Source of the DNA: Anaerovibrio slackiae | Lineage (GTDB): Bacteria; Bacillota; Negativicutes; Selenomonadales; Selenomonadaceae | DNA: 64,000 nucleotides | Assembly: GCF_009695585.1 (NCBI RefSeq) | Contig: NZ_VUNR01000007.1 | Span: 1-64,000 of the forward strand | Direction: 5' to 3' | Part shown: positions 45,162-54,624 of the stretch, in pieces | Numbering within the stretch: the first letter of the stretch is position 1 | How the letters are laid out: each line of letters opens with the position of its first letter | Program-made: the position numbers and the translations under genes | Notes under the pieces: generated by a model | Databases searched by the model: none | What the model was told of the DNA's origin: nothing | Seen by the model: the letters and a program-made list of their open reading frames with translations, nothing else

Positions 45162-46421
45162 ATGCTGGAAGCGGAGTTTGTGGCAAGGGTGGAGGCTGCC
45201 GGGGGGCATGCCTTCGCGGTAGGCGGCTGGGTAAGGGACTTCCTGCGGGGAGAACAGCCGGAGGACAAGGATTATGTGGTAACAGGCATGGATGCCGTCA
45301 GCTTTGAGGCGGCATTCCCGGAGGGAAAGCTCATCGGCAGGGCGTTTCCTGTTTTTCTGCTGCCTATCGAGGCTGATGGCGGCAGGGGGGACAGGCAGTG
45401 CGAGGTGGCCATGGCACGCCGGGAGCGGAAGGAGGGCAGCGGCTACCGGGGCTTTGTGGCAGAGGCGGACAGCTCCATCACTATTGAGGATGATTTGTAT
45501 CGCCGGGACTTGACCATCAACAGTATGGCGCTGGATCTGCATGAGGGCAGGCTGGTGGACCCTTATGGAGGGCAGGCAGATATAGCTGACAGGGTGCTGC
45601 GGCCTGTGTCGGAGCACTTTGGGGAGGATCCGGTACGGGCCCTGCGGGCGGCACGGTTTGCGGCACGGCTGGGCTATGCACCGGCACCGGAGCTTTTGGC
45701 AGCTATGGGGCAGTGCCGCAGTGAGCTTTGTCAGGAGCCGGGGGAGAGGATTCTGGGGGAGCTGAAAAAAGCACTGGCGGCGGACAGGCCCTCCCAATTT
45801 TTCCGTCTTCTCCATAGTGCCGGGCTGCTGCAGGATATTTTCCCGGAAATCCATGCCCTTATTGGCAAGACACAGCCAGAGGTGTATCACCCGGAGGGGG
45901 ATGCCTTTGAGCATGTGATGCTGATTGTGGATGAGGTAGCAGGCAGGACGGAGAATATTACGGCAAGGTTTGCGTCCCTCTGCCATGACCTGGGCAAGGG
46001 AGTCACGCCGGAAGAAATGCTGCCCCATCACTACGGCCATGAGGTAAAGGGCCTGGAGGTGCTGGCTGGCTGGAATCGCCGTGTCACCCTGCCGTCGGCG
46101 TGGCTGAAGGCGGCAAGGTTCATTATCAGCCAGCACATGCGGGCGCCACGCCTGTCAAAGCCACCGAAAATCTGTGAGCTGCTCCTGATGATGAAGGCTG
46201 TGGCGGCGGAGCTCTCTATCAGTGACATCAAAATCATCATCGGGGCGGATAACAAGGGGCTGCCGCCGTATCTTGAGCATGCGGAGGAAATCATCAGTGC
46301 CATGAGCGAGGTTTCCGGCTCAGATGCCCCACGGGGGCTCACCGGCAGGAAAATCGGTGACTGGGTAAAGGGGCAGCAGCTGGAGATATGCAAAAGAATG
46401 CTGGCACAGTGCAGGGCATAG
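45162..46421 (+). CDS. cca: CCA tRNA nucleotidyltransferase with HD domain
   Basis: 419 aa. Nucleotidyltransferase head AVGGWVRDFLRG...EDKDYVVTG, the DDLYRRDLTINSMALD motif, DPVRALRAARFAARLG, then an HD domain (HPEGDAFEHVMLIVDE, LCHDLGKGVTPEE). It adds or repairs 3' CCA on tRNAs; most tRNAs here already encode CCA, so repair is the main use. AGGAGA precedes ATG 45162. Confidence 0.92.
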   Translation: MLEAEFVARVEAAGGHAFAVGGWVRDFLRGEQPEDKDYVVTGMDAVSFEAAFPEGKLIGRAFPVFLLPIEADGGRGDRQCEVAMARRERKEGSGYRGFVAEADSSITIEDDLYRRDLTINSMALDLHEGRLVDPYGGQADIADRVLRPVSEHFGEDPVRALRAARFAARLGYAPAPELLAAMGQCRSELCQEPGERILGELKKALAADRPSQFFRLLHSAGLLQDIFPEIHALIGKTQPEVYHPEGDAFEHVMLIVDEVAGRTENITARFASLCHDLGKGVTPEEMLPHHYGHEVKGLEVLAGWNRRVTLPSAWLKAARFIISQHMRAPRLSKPPKICELLLMMKAVAAELSISDIKIIIGADNKGLPPYLEHAEEIISAMSEVSGSDAPRGLTGRKIGDWVKGQQLEICKRMLAQCRA

Positions 46422-46543
46422 TGCCATAAATAAAAGTAATTAATCTATAGCAAATTAGACAATTTTCTGTTATAATAATACAAAAGAAATGTAATTGGGC
46501 TGCTGCAGCTATGGCAGCCGGGTATTCCAGGAAGGTGATTTTT

Positions 46544-47065
46544 ATGGCAGTTTATCCGTACAAGGATATTAATCCTGATTTAGCTGATGATGTTTTTGTC
46601 GCGCCTACTGCTTCCGTAGTAGGGGATGTGAAGCTGGGGGCAGGTACCAATGTATGGTTTGGTGCTGTGGTGCGCGGCGATGTGAACAAGGTGGTTGTCG
46701 GCAAGCACACCAATATACAGGATAATGCCACTATCCATACCATGAGTGATTCGCCAACGGAAATCGGTGACCATGTAACCATCGGCCACAATGCGGTGGT
46801 GCATTGCAGCAAGGTGGGCAATAACTGCCTGATTGGCATGGGCAGCGTGCTGATTGGCTACTCGGAGATTGGGGATAACTGCGTTATCGGCGCCAATTCC
46901 TTTATCCCTCAGCACAAGAAGATTCCCTCCGGCTCCCTGGTGTATGGCAATCCTGCCAAGCTGGTGCGTGCCCTCAGGGATGACGAGCTGGAGGCATTGA
47001 AGGCATCTACCGAGAACTACTACAAGCTGGGGCAGGTCTATGCGGAAATCATGGGCAATAAGTAA
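46544..47065 (+). CDS. gamma-class carbonic anhydrase-like protein
   Basis: 173 aa left-handed beta-helix of hexapeptide repeats (TASVVGDVKLG, VWFGAVVRGD, NIQDNATIH). The three zinc-type His are in ATIHTM, TIGHNAVVHC. It resembles YrdA/CaiE-type gamma carbonic anhydrases. ATG 46544 follows CAGGAAGG. Stand-alone gene. Confidence 0.88.
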   Translation: MAVYPYKDINPDLADDVFVAPTASVVGDVKLGAGTNVWFGAVVRGDVNKVVVGKHTNIQDNATIHTMSDSPTEIGDHVTIGHNAVVHCSKVGNNCLIGMGSVLIGYSEIGDNCVIGANSFIPQHKKIPSGSLVYGNPAKLVRALRDDELEALKASTENYYKLGQVYAEIMGNK

Positions 47066-47203
47066 AAGTATCCTGCCGTGAAACAGGCAGAGAAATTTTG
47101 CAAAATTTGTTAGATGAATTTTGCCTGAAAAGCAGGATTTTCGCTATCAATGTAGAATTATACTAGTACAGAAGAAGTATTCAGGAGAGAAGGTATTGAA
47201 AAA

Positions 47204-47620
47204 ATGGAAAAAACTTTGGTGCTTATAAAGCCGGACGCTGTAAGGGGTAAACACATCGGTGACATCGTCAAAATCTACGAGGAAAAGGGCTTGAAGATTT
47301 TGGCAATGAAGATGCTGCAGATGGATGAAAAGCTGGCTTCCAAGCATTATGAGGAGCATATTGGCCGTCCTTATTATGATGATCTGATGGGCTTTATGAC
47401 CTCCGGCCCGATTATTGCCATGGTGCTGGAGGGCGAGGGAGCCATTGCCAATGTGCGTGCCATCAATGGCAAGACCAACCCGGCAGAGGCAGCCGAGGGG
47501 ACCATCCGCAAGCTGTACGCGGCCAGCGGCAGCCGCAATGCGGTGCATGCCTCCGATTCGCCTGAGAATGCTGCCAGGGAGATTTCCATTTTCTTTAATG
47601 CCTCTGAAATTTTCGATTGA
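47204..47620 (+). CDS. ndk: nucleoside diphosphate kinase
   Basis: 138 aa. LVLIKPDAVRGKHIGDI at the N-terminus, RPYYDDLMGFMTSGPIIAMVLEG in the centre and the phosphorylated His in NAVHASDSPENAAREI. It balances NTP pools. Its frame is preceded by AGGAGAGAAGG. The adenosyltransferase gene starts 28 bp later. Confidence 0.95.
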   Translation: MEKTLVLIKPDAVRGKHIGDIVKIYEEKGLKILAMKMLQMDEKLASKHYEEHIGRPYYDDLMGFMTSGPIIAMVLEGEGAIANVRAINGKTNPAEAAEGTIRKLYAASGSRNAVHASDSPENAAREISIFFNASEIFD

Positions 47621-47648
47621 GTTCGATTGATTGTGAGGGGGAATTTAT

Positions 47649-48149
47649 ATGAGCTTGTACACTGCTAGAGGCGATAGCGGCATGACCGACCTGAGCACCG
47701 GCCAGAGAATTGCCAAGAACTCCTGGCGAGTTAAGGCATACGGTGCTTTGGATGAATTTGGCTCTGCTCTTGGCATGGCAAGGGCTTTTTGCGAGAATGA
47801 GAAGGTGAAGGACCTGTGCCTGCGCCTGCAGAAGCTGAACGGCCTCCTGATGACTGACCTGGCCAGCCTGAACGACTATGAGCCTTTGATTACCCATGAC
47901 CATGTGGTGTACCTGGAGGATATGATGGACAAGATGGAGGAGCAGATGGAGCCTCTCCATGGTTTCCTCATCCCTGGCGAGACCAAGGGCGGTGCCTGCC
48001 TGGATCTGGCAAGGACTGTAGCAAGGCGTGCCGAGCGTGTCATGTGGGATCTGGCCAAGAATGAGATTGTGCCTGACCAGGACAGGATTCTGCTGAACCG
48101 TATTTCTGACTTCTGCTTCATGCTGATGCGTCTTGAGGAAGACAGATAA
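47649..48149 (+). CDS. ATP:cob(I)alamin adenosyltransferase, PduO type
   Basis: 166 aa four-helix-bundle enzyme. The ATP site is at the N-terminus (YTARGDSGMTDLSTG), followed by VKAYGALDEFGSALG. The C-terminal helix has CLDLARTVARRAERVMWDL and ISDFCFMLMR. It makes adenosylcobalamin. With cobI earlier, the strain evidently makes or remodels B12. GAGGGGG precedes the ATG. Confidence 0.88.
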   Translation: MSLYTARGDSGMTDLSTGQRIAKNSWRVKAYGALDEFGSALGMARAFCENEKVKDLCLRLQKLNGLLMTDLASLNDYEPLITHDHVVYLEDMMDKMEEQMEPLHGFLIPGETKGGACLDLARTVARRAERVMWDLAKNEIVPDQDRILLNRISDFCFMLMRLEEDR

Positions 48150-48192
48150 GGGGCTGGCAGCCTGATTTTTGAAGTAAATAGCTGCAAGGAAG

Positions 48193-48233
48193 CGCGTGTT
48201 GAAAAAATTTTTTCTTCAATACGCGTTTTTTTT
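48193..48233 (+). terminator. terminator after the adenosyltransferase gene
   Basis: CGCGTGTTGAA (48193-48203) pairs with TTCAATACGCG (48215-48225), followed by eight T. Confidence 0.85.
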
Positions 48234-48356
48234 GTGCCGCAGGCAGGATTTTTGCAATATATAGCGAATATGTTCTCTTAGAAAGATAAATAACTGCTGC
48301 AAAATCGCCCTAGGGGAGTGAGCGGCAGATGCGTTGTTTTTAGGAAGAAGATTTAT

Positions 48357-50336
48357 ATGCGAAAAATTTGGAACATCAGACAAAAGGATAAGGAAAAGGC
48401 AGCCGCCCTCGCGGCAGAGCTGGGAGTGTCCGCCCTTCTGGCAGGCATCCTGCTGAACAGGGGCATTGATAATGCAGCTGCGGCCAGGGAGTTTCTGCAC
48501 CCTGAGGAAAGGGAGTATTATGACCCATACCTGCTGCCGGATATGGACAAGGCTGTCAAGCGCATCAGGGCAGCTATTGAGGCCAGGGAGCAGATTGTGG
48601 TGTACGGGGATTATGATGCTGACGGCATCACGGCTACTACGGTGCTGCTGCGCACATTGCAGCAGCTGGGGGGCTGGGCGGATTACTATATCCCAGACCG
48701 CTTTACGGAGGGCTATGGCGTAAATCTTGAGGCACTGAAACGCATGCATCGTCAGGGTACCAGCCTGGTGATTACCGTTGACTGCGGCATCAAGTCCGTG
48801 GAGGAGCTCAGGCAGATGCAGGACTGCATGGACTTCGTGGTGACTGACCACCATCTGCCGGGGGATGAGCTGCCTCCGGCGGTGGCGGTAATCGATGCCC
48901 ACAGGCAGGACTCAAAGTACCCCTGCGGGGAGCTTGCCGGAGTGGGCATTGCCTTCAAGCTGTGCCAGGCCCTGTGGCTGGCCATGAAAAAGGTACCGGC
49001 AGAAAATCCGGGACTGGAGATTGTGGCCCTGGGCACGGTGGCAGATGCGGTGCCCCTGGTAGATGAGAACAGGAAGATTGTGGCTGAGGGCTTGAAGCGC
49101 ATGAAGGATTCCAGCTTTGTGGGGATACGCGCCCTGATTGAGGCCACGGGGCTGGGAAACCGGGAGATTGACAGCATGGGCATCGGCTTTGTGCTGGCTC
49201 CCCGCATCAACGTAGCCGGCAGGCTGAAAAGCGCCCGTCTCAGCGTGGAGCTGCTGCTGTCCGAGAACGAGGACATGGCACGGGAGATGGCAGGGAAGCT
49301 GAACGAGCTGAACAACACCCGCAAGGAGCTGAAGGAGGAAATCCAGGCCATGGCGGAGGAACAGCTAAAGTCCATGGATATTGGCAACGCCCGGGTAATC
49401 GTGGTGGCAGGAGAGGAATGGCATCATGGTGTCCTGGGGCTGGTGGCATATTCCTTGCAGGAGAAATACTACCTGCCCACCATTGTCATCAGCGTAAAGG
49501 ATGGCATTGGCAAGGGCTCCTGCCGCAGCATTCCGGGGTTCAACCTCTTTAAGGCCCTGACCAGCTGCCAGTCTGCCCTGGTGCAGTTCGGCGGCCACGA
49601 GATGGCGGCAGGGCTGACGGTGAGGGCGGAGAATATTGATCTGCTCCGGGAGCTTCTGGAGGCGGAGGCCAGGCGGCAGATGACTGCTGCCCAGTATATT
49701 CCCTGCTACGATATTGACATGGAGATTTCACCGGCGGAGATGACCATGGAGATGGTGGAGGAGCTTTCCCTTTTGGAGCCCTGCGGCATGAAAAACGAGC
49801 CGCCGCTGTTTGGCTGCCGGGGGCTTAGCTGCCTCAACCCTGAGCTGAAGGGGGCGGATGCCAGGCATCTGAAATTCACCGTCTCCGACCGGGGCAGGCT
49901 GGTGGATGCCATTGCCTTCAACATGCCGGAGGAGCTGGCCAGGGTGGCACGGGGCGGCTTTGACATGGTTTATGCCGCCGGTATCAACGAGTGGCGCGAC
50001 ATGAGAAGCCTGCAGTGCATGGTGCGCTCTTTGGATGAGCCTGTGCCGGTGCAGGAGCCTGTGGCTGTGGACAGGGATTTCATGCGGCAGATTTATGTTT
50101 TCCTCCGCAGCAGGGTGCAGGGGGGGCATAGGCTGTCGGCTGACCTTGGGTGGCTGGCCATGCAGGCAAGGCTGGAGGGCTGCCGGGCGGAGGAGCAGAA
50201 CGTGGCGGATGCTGTGACGGTGCTCTTGGAGCTGGGGCTTCTTAAAAAGACGCCGGAGGGCTATCTGGAGCTAAGCAGTACGGCAAAGAAAATGGATTTG
50301 TATGATTCGCCTACTTTTAGACGGCTAAATAGCTGA
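48357..50336 (+). CDS. recJ: single-stranded-DNA exonuclease RecJ
   Basis: 659 aa. DHH phosphoesterase motifs in order: VVYGDYDADGITATTVLL, TVDCGIKS, VVTDHHLPG, EIVALGTVADAVPL. The DHHA1 motif QFGGHEMAAGLTV follows near residue 405. It degrades ssDNA 5' to 3' in repair. The C-terminal about 150 residues include a small domain typical of longer Firmicutes RecJ. ATG 48357 has AGGAAGAAG upstream. Confidence 0.94.
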   Translation: MRKIWNIRQKDKEKAAALAAELGVSALLAGILLNRGIDNAAAAREFLHPEEREYYDPYLLPDMDKAVKRIRAAIEAREQIVVYGDYDADGITATTVLLRTLQQLGGWADYYIPDRFTEGYGVNLEALKRMHRQGTSLVITVDCGIKSVEELRQMQDCMDFVVTDHHLPGDELPPAVAVIDAHRQDSKYPCGELAGVGIAFKLCQALWLAMKKVPAENPGLEIVALGTVADAVPLVDENRKIVAEGLKRMKDSSFVGIRALIEATGLGNREIDSMGIGFVLAPRINVAGRLKSARLSVELLLSENEDMAREMAGKLNELNNTRKELKEEIQAMAEEQLKSMDIGNARVIVVAGEEWHHGVLGLVAYSLQEKYYLPTIVISVKDGIGKGSCRSIPGFNLFKALTSCQSALVQFGGHEMAAGLTVRAENIDLLRELLEAEARRQMTAAQYIPCYDIDMEISPAEMTMEMVEELSLLEPCGMKNEPPLFGCRGLSCLNPELKGADARHLKFTVSDRGRLVDAIAFNMPEELARVARGGFDMVYAAGINEWRDMRSLQCMVRSLDEPVPVQEPVAVDRDFMRQIYVFLRSRVQGGHRLSADLGWLAMQARLEGCRAEEQNVADAVTVLLELGLLKKTPEGYLELSSTAKKMDLYDSPTFRRLNS

Positions 50337-50410
50337 ATAGGAAGTTAAATCTCGGAAAATGTGCTATAATGTTTTCTAAAAGCAATAGAAATTAGTTGGT
50401 GGTGGTTTTT

Positions 50411-52705
50411 ATGTTGGAGAAAAAGGGCCAGAATGATGTCAATATTTATATTCCCGAGGTGGCAAGTGCAACAGCCGAGGTGACTATCGACGAGGTTATC
50501 AATGCGGTGCTGAAGTATCAGCCCCATGCCGATGTGGAGCTGGTGCGCAAGGCATATGAGCTTGCCAATGCGGCTCATGGCGGACAGAAGCGTGCCTCCG
50601 GCGAGGACTATATCATCCATCCCCTGTGCGTGGCAAAAATCCTTACGGAGCTGCAGATTGACAGTACCACCATCACGGCGGCGCTTCTCCATGATGTGGT
50701 GGAGGATACGACTTATTCTCAGGCCCAGATGGAGGATATTTTCGGCACCGAGGTGGCGATGCTGATTGATGGCGTCACCAAGCTGGGGAAAATCAAGTAC
50801 CAGTCCCGGGAGGAGCAGCAGTCGGAGAATTACCGCAAGCTGTTTCTGGCCATGGCCAAGGACATCAGGGTAATCATGATTAAGCTGGCTGACCGGCTGC
50901 ACAACATGCGCACCCTGAAATTCGTCAAGGAAGAAAAGCAGAAGCGCATTGCCAAGGAAACCATCGAGGTGTATGCGCCCCTTGCCAACCGCCTGGGTAT
51001 TTCCAATATCAAGTGGGAGCTGGAGGACTTGTGCCTCAGGTACCTGGAGCCGGAGTTTTATTATGATTTGGTGGAGAAGGTCAAGCAGAAGCGGCAGGAG
51101 CGCCAGCGGTTTATTGAGGATGCCATCCTGCAGATTCACACCAAGCTTATCAGGAGCAGCATCAAGGCGGAAATCAGCGGCAGGGCGAAGCATTTTTACA
51201 GCATTTACCGCAAGATGAAGCGGGACAACAAGGATATCAGCGAGATCTATGACCTGTCAGCTGTCCGGGTGCTGGTGCACAATGTAAAGGACTGCTACGC
51301 GGTGCTGGGGGTTATCCATGCCATGTGGAAGCCTATCCCGGGCCGGTTCAAGGACTATATCGCCATGCCCAAGTCCAATGGCTACCAGTCCCTGCATACC
51401 ACGGTCATGACCAGGGGCTACCCTCTGGAAATACAGATTCGTACCTTTGCCATGCACAAGGTTTCCGAATACGGCGTGGCAGCCCACTGGAAGTACAAGG
51501 AAGCCGGACGCAGCGTAGGTGCCGGCAATGACTACGAGAAAAAGATTTCCTGGCTGCGGCAGATGATGAATCTGCAGCACGAGGTGAACGACCCGACAGA
51601 ATATCTGGAAGCATTGAAGATGGATATTTTCTCCGATGAGGTATTTGTCTTTACCCCCAATGGTGATGTGATTGATTTGCCGAAGGGCTCCGTGCCGATA
51701 GATTTCGCCTATCGCATTCATACGGAGGTGGGGCATCACTGCGTTGGTGCCAAGGTCAACGGCAAGATTGTGCCATTGGAGTACAAGCTGAAAAACGGCG
51801 ACCAGGTATCCATCATTACCAATAAGGCGAATAACGGCCCTAGCCGCGACTGGCTGAATATCGTGGCTTCCTCGGATACCAGGGCAAAAATCCGCTCCTG
51901 GTTCAAGAAGGTGAAGCGGGAGGAAAATGTCATCCGGGGCAGGGAGCTTCTGGAGAAGGAGGCAAAAAGGCTTGGCTATGAGCCAAAGGATTTGCTGCGG
52001 GATGAATGGCTGAATTCTGTCTGCCTGCGGTTCAACATCAACAATGACGAGGACATGCTGGCGGCAGTAGGCTATGGCGGCGTGGCAGTCAATGGCGTCA
52101 TTGCCAAGCTGATTGAGCATCACAAGAAGGCCATCAAGGCGGCAACGCCGCCGGATGTCAGCGAGATGCTGGAAACCATCAAGCAGCAGCACAACAACTC
52201 CCGGAAGAATAAGGCAAGCCACGGCATTCTGGTGGAGGGCGAGTCCGGGATGCTGGTGCGGCTGGCCAAGTGCTGCAACCCGATACCGGGGGACCCTATT
52301 GTGGGCTATATCACCAAGGGGCGGGGCGTTTCCGTCCACCGGGCGGACTGCCCAAATGTGCTGTCGGATGACGGTGACACCACCCGGGTGATCGATGTGA
52401 ACTGGGATATCGGCCTTGACAAGGATTATACGGTGGAGATTGAGATTATCTGCAACGATGCGGCAGGGGTGCTGACCAGCGTGCTGTCAGTACCGGCGGA
52501 GATGAAAATCAATGTGTCCGCTGTCAATGCCAAGGCAAACAAGGGCAACAAGACATCGACGATTATCATGAGCCTTGAGGTGCACAATGCGGCCCAGGTC
52601 TCCCTGGTGATGGGCAAAATCCGCCGCCTGAAGGATGTGTTCAGCGTCAGCCGTGCTATGGCAAGTGCAGCTGATAATAACAGCAACACCAGGCATGGAA
52701 GATAA
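50411..52705 (+). CDS. relA: bifunctional (p)ppGpp synthetase/hydrolase
   Basis: 764 aa. HD hydrolase domain (TAALLHDVVEDT), synthetase domain (YRKMKRDNKDISEIYDL, AMPKSNGYQSLHTTV), TGS (FVFTPNGDVIDLP), a CC zinc-finger-like segment (LAKCCNPIPGDPIVGYI) and a C-terminal ACT. The synthetase loop has RFKD, the charge pattern of bifunctional enzymes rather than the EXDD of RelA-only synthetases. Directly upstream is recJ. Confidence 0.95.
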   Translation: MLEKKGQNDVNIYIPEVASATAEVTIDEVINAVLKYQPHADVELVRKAYELANAAHGGQKRASGEDYIIHPLCVAKILTELQIDSTTITAALLHDVVEDTTYSQAQMEDIFGTEVAMLIDGVTKLGKIKYQSREEQQSENYRKLFLAMAKDIRVIMIKLADRLHNMRTLKFVKEEKQKRIAKETIEVYAPLANRLGISNIKWELEDLCLRYLEPEFYYDLVEKVKQKRQERQRFIEDAILQIHTKLIRSSIKAEISGRAKHFYSIYRKMKRDNKDISEIYDLSAVRVLVHNVKDCYAVLGVIHAMWKPIPGRFKDYIAMPKSNGYQSLHTTVMTRGYPLEIQIRTFAMHKVSEYGVAAHWKYKEAGRSVGAGNDYEKKISWLRQMMNLQHEVNDPTEYLEALKMDIFSDEVFVFTPNGDVIDLPKGSVPIDFAYRIHTEVGHHCVGAKVNGKIVPLEYKLKNGDQVSIITNKANNGPSRDWLNIVASSDTRAKIRSWFKKVKREENVIRGRELLEKEAKRLGYEPKDLLRDEWLNSVCLRFNINNDEDMLAAVGYGGVAVNGVIAKLIEHHKKAIKAATPPDVSEMLETIKQQHNNSRKNKASHGILVEGESGMLVRLAKCCNPIPGDPIVGYITKGRGVSVHRADCPNVLSDDGDTTRVIDVNWDIGLDKDYTVEIEIICNDAAGVLTSVLSVPAEMKINVSAVNAKANKGNKTSTIIMSLEVHNAAQVSLVMGKIRRLKDVFSVSRAMASAADNNSNTRHGR

Positions 52706-52727
52706 GCGGAGAGATTCAGAAGCGTGA

Positions 52728-52817
52728 GCGATAGGAATAGCAATAGTTGTGGTTGACAGTGATAGTTTATAGTTATAGTTATAGTAATAGTAATGGCAAT
52801 AAGCGATAATAATAGCG
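52728..52817 (+). repeat. imperfect hexamer repeat (ATAGTT/AATAGC)
   Basis: The 90-bp gap between relA and the MBL gene is made of short units: GATAGGAATAGCAATAG, then ATAGTTATAGTTATAGTAATAG, then GCGATAATAATAGCG. Period about 6 bp. A TTGACA at 52753 sits inside it. Confidence 0.65.
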
Positions 52818-52832
52818 TGTGTGAGGTGCAAG

Positions 52833-53465
52833 ATGAGCTTTAGTGTAGATACTTTGGTGGTGGGCCCGATTGAGGAAAACTGCTATGTGCTGAAGGATGA
52901 GGAAACTGGTGAAGGTATTATTATTGATGCCGGGGACAACGGGCAGGAAATTCTTGCTTATGTCAGGGATAACGGCATTGATATAAAGCTTCTGGTGAAT
53001 ACCCATGGCCATTGGGACCATATCGGTGCCGTGGATGTGCTGCGGGATGCCCTGGGGGTTCAGCTGGCAATCCATAGGGAGGATGCGCCTATGCTGACAG
53101 CCAGCGAGGAAGAAATGGCTGTGTACAGCGTGTTTGTGGGCAAGAAAAAACCGGCGGAGATTTTGCTGGAGGACGGCGATGTGATTAACTTTGGCAAATC
53201 CAGCCTGAAGGTCATCCATACGCCGGGGCACACCAAGGGCGGCATCTGCCTGTATGGGGGAGGCTGCCTCTTTAGCGGTGATACCCTGTTTGCCAGCAGT
53301 GTAGGGCGTACCGACCTGCCCGGGGGTGATTATCACGAAATCCTGCATTCCGTGAATGTGGCTCTGGCACAGGTTGCTGACGAAACCAAGGTTTATCCTG
53401 GGCACGGCCCTGCCAGCCGCATGGGCAGGGAACGCCGCTGCAATCCGTATTTGCAACAAGGATAA
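52833..53465 (+). CDS. MBL-fold metallo-hydrolase (glyoxalase II-like)
   Basis: 210 aa. The metal-binding motif is NTHGHWDHIGAVD, followed by HTPGHTKGG, FSGDTLFASSVGRTDLPGG and PGHGPASRMG. All ligands for a two-metal site are there. It is of the short YcbL type, without the C-terminal substrate domain of true glyoxalase II, so the substrate is uncertain. AGGTG precedes ATG 52833. The stop codon lies 4 bp before repeat R3. Confidence 0.88.
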   Translation: MSFSVDTLVVGPIEENCYVLKDEETGEGIIIDAGDNGQEILAYVRDNGIDIKLLVNTHGHWDHIGAVDVLRDALGVQLAIHREDAPMLTASEEEMAVYSVFVGKKKPAEILLEDGDVINFGKSSLKVIHTPGHTKGGICLYGGGCLFSGDTLFASSVGRTDLPGGDYHEILHSVNVALAQVADETKVYPGHGPASRMGRERRCNPYLQQG

Positions 53466-53469
53466 GTGG

Positions 53470-53862
53470 ATTTCAGTTTGTCGTGGTGCTTGTTTGTAAC
53501 TACGAGCATATACTGAAAGAAGTAGTTTGGGATTTAGTGGACTCTGTTCAGACATTATAAAGGGACAGGTAGCGGCAGTACCCATAGAAAACTCGCTCTC
53601 GCTCTTAGCACAGCCTCGCGCTTCTAAGCTCCTGCATCGCTTACGCTCGCACTCGCTAAGAAGCGAGGCTGCACTCAAGGTTTTCTTTGGGTACATGCCA
53701 CACCTGTCCCTCTTTTGGTCTGAACAGATACAACAAAATAATACAACGATATTCAGTTAGTATGGGGCTGTAGCAGCTAATCCTGCTTTACGAGCAAGCC
53801 TGAAAAAGGGGGCGGAAAGGCTGGCGAAGTTTGATACTGCCAGCCGCTGTACAAACTGAAAT
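53470..53862. repeat. dispersed palindromic repeat (MITE-like), copy R3
   Basis: 393 bp with perfect 12-bp inverted ends (ATTTCAGTTTGT at 53470 and its complement ending at 53862). The inner hairpin spans 53544-53727: outer arms CTGTTCAGAC/GTCTGAACAG, then GGGACAGGT/ACCTGTCCC, GTACCCAT/TGGGTAC and inner arms with AGCCTCGC/GCGAGGCT. The rest carries ATTAGT/AACTAAT-like bases and a G run. It starts 4 bp after the stop of the MBL gene. Confidence 0.82.
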
Positions 53863-54053
53863 AAGCTAATTTCGTTTTGTTTTAAGTAACAATTCAGTAT
53901 CACGAAAATTTGAATGTTGCGAAAATTTTCCCTTTGTTTTAGAATGGAAGCAGGTATATGGATGTGTCAGAAACATGGAAAGGTCAGAAAGGCAGCGCCG
54001 GTATGATGAGCGGCTCCGCGATGGAGCTGATTGCCTGTTTGATGTGTTTTTTG

Positions 54054-54090
54054 CCGTGGCTTTTTATATAAGGTGCCACGGTTTATTTTT
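54054..54090 (+). terminator. terminator-like hairpin before fur
   Basis: CCGTGGC (54054-54060) pairs with GCCACGG (54075-54081), then TTTATTTTTTT. No gene is seen between R3 and this point; the preceding 190 bp look non-coding. Confidence 0.6.
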
Positions 54091-54159
54091 TTGCTTTTTG
54101 CACATATCTTTGATATAATATATTGTATTTGAATTTTACGGATAAAGGAGGCTGCGGTC

Positions 54160-54624
54160 ATGTCAGCTACATATTCTTTGGATGATTTGAGGCAGAAGCT
54201 GCAAAACAGCCCATATAAGTGTACCCACCAGCGGAGGGTTGTGCTGGAGGTTTTTGTGAACAATCCCGGCGTACATCTCAGTGCCGAGGAAGTGCATGAT
54301 ATTTTGAAGCAGAAGTCTGCTGATATAGGCCTGGCTACTGTGTACAGGGCACTGGAGCTTTTGTGCAGCAAGGAGATAGGCATCCTGCAGAAGATTGATT
54401 TCGGTGATGGCTGTTCCCGTTATGAGCTGAATCTGACGGAGCCCAACTCCCATCAGCATCATCACATGATTTGCACAAATTGCAAGAAGGTAATCGAGTT
54501 TTCCGAGGATATGCTGGATGATTTGGAAGCGGATATTATGAAAAAGTGCGGCTTCAAGGTAACTGACCATCAGGTGAAGTTCTTTGGGCTGTGTGAGGAG
54601 TGCCGGAACGAAATTGCGAATTAA
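54160..54624 (+). CDS. Fur-family transcriptional regulator
   Basis: 154 aa. Winged helix with KCTHQRRVVLEVF and the recognition region IGLATVYRALELL. The metal-binding domain has HQHHHMICTNCKKVIEF (structural Cys pair) and a second pair CEECRNEI at the end. Whether it senses iron (Fur), peroxide (PerR) or zinc (Zur) cannot be fixed from the ligands alone; Fur is most likely. GGAGG precedes the ATG. It overlaps hemZ by 11 bp. Confidence 0.88.
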   Translation: MSATYSLDDLRQKLQNSPYKCTHQRRVVLEVFVNNPGVHLSAEEVHDILKQKSADIGLATVYRALELLCSKEIGILQKIDFGDGCSRYELNLTEPNSHQHHHMICTNCKKVIEFSEDMLDDLEADIMKKCGFKVTDHQVKFFGLCEECRNEIAN

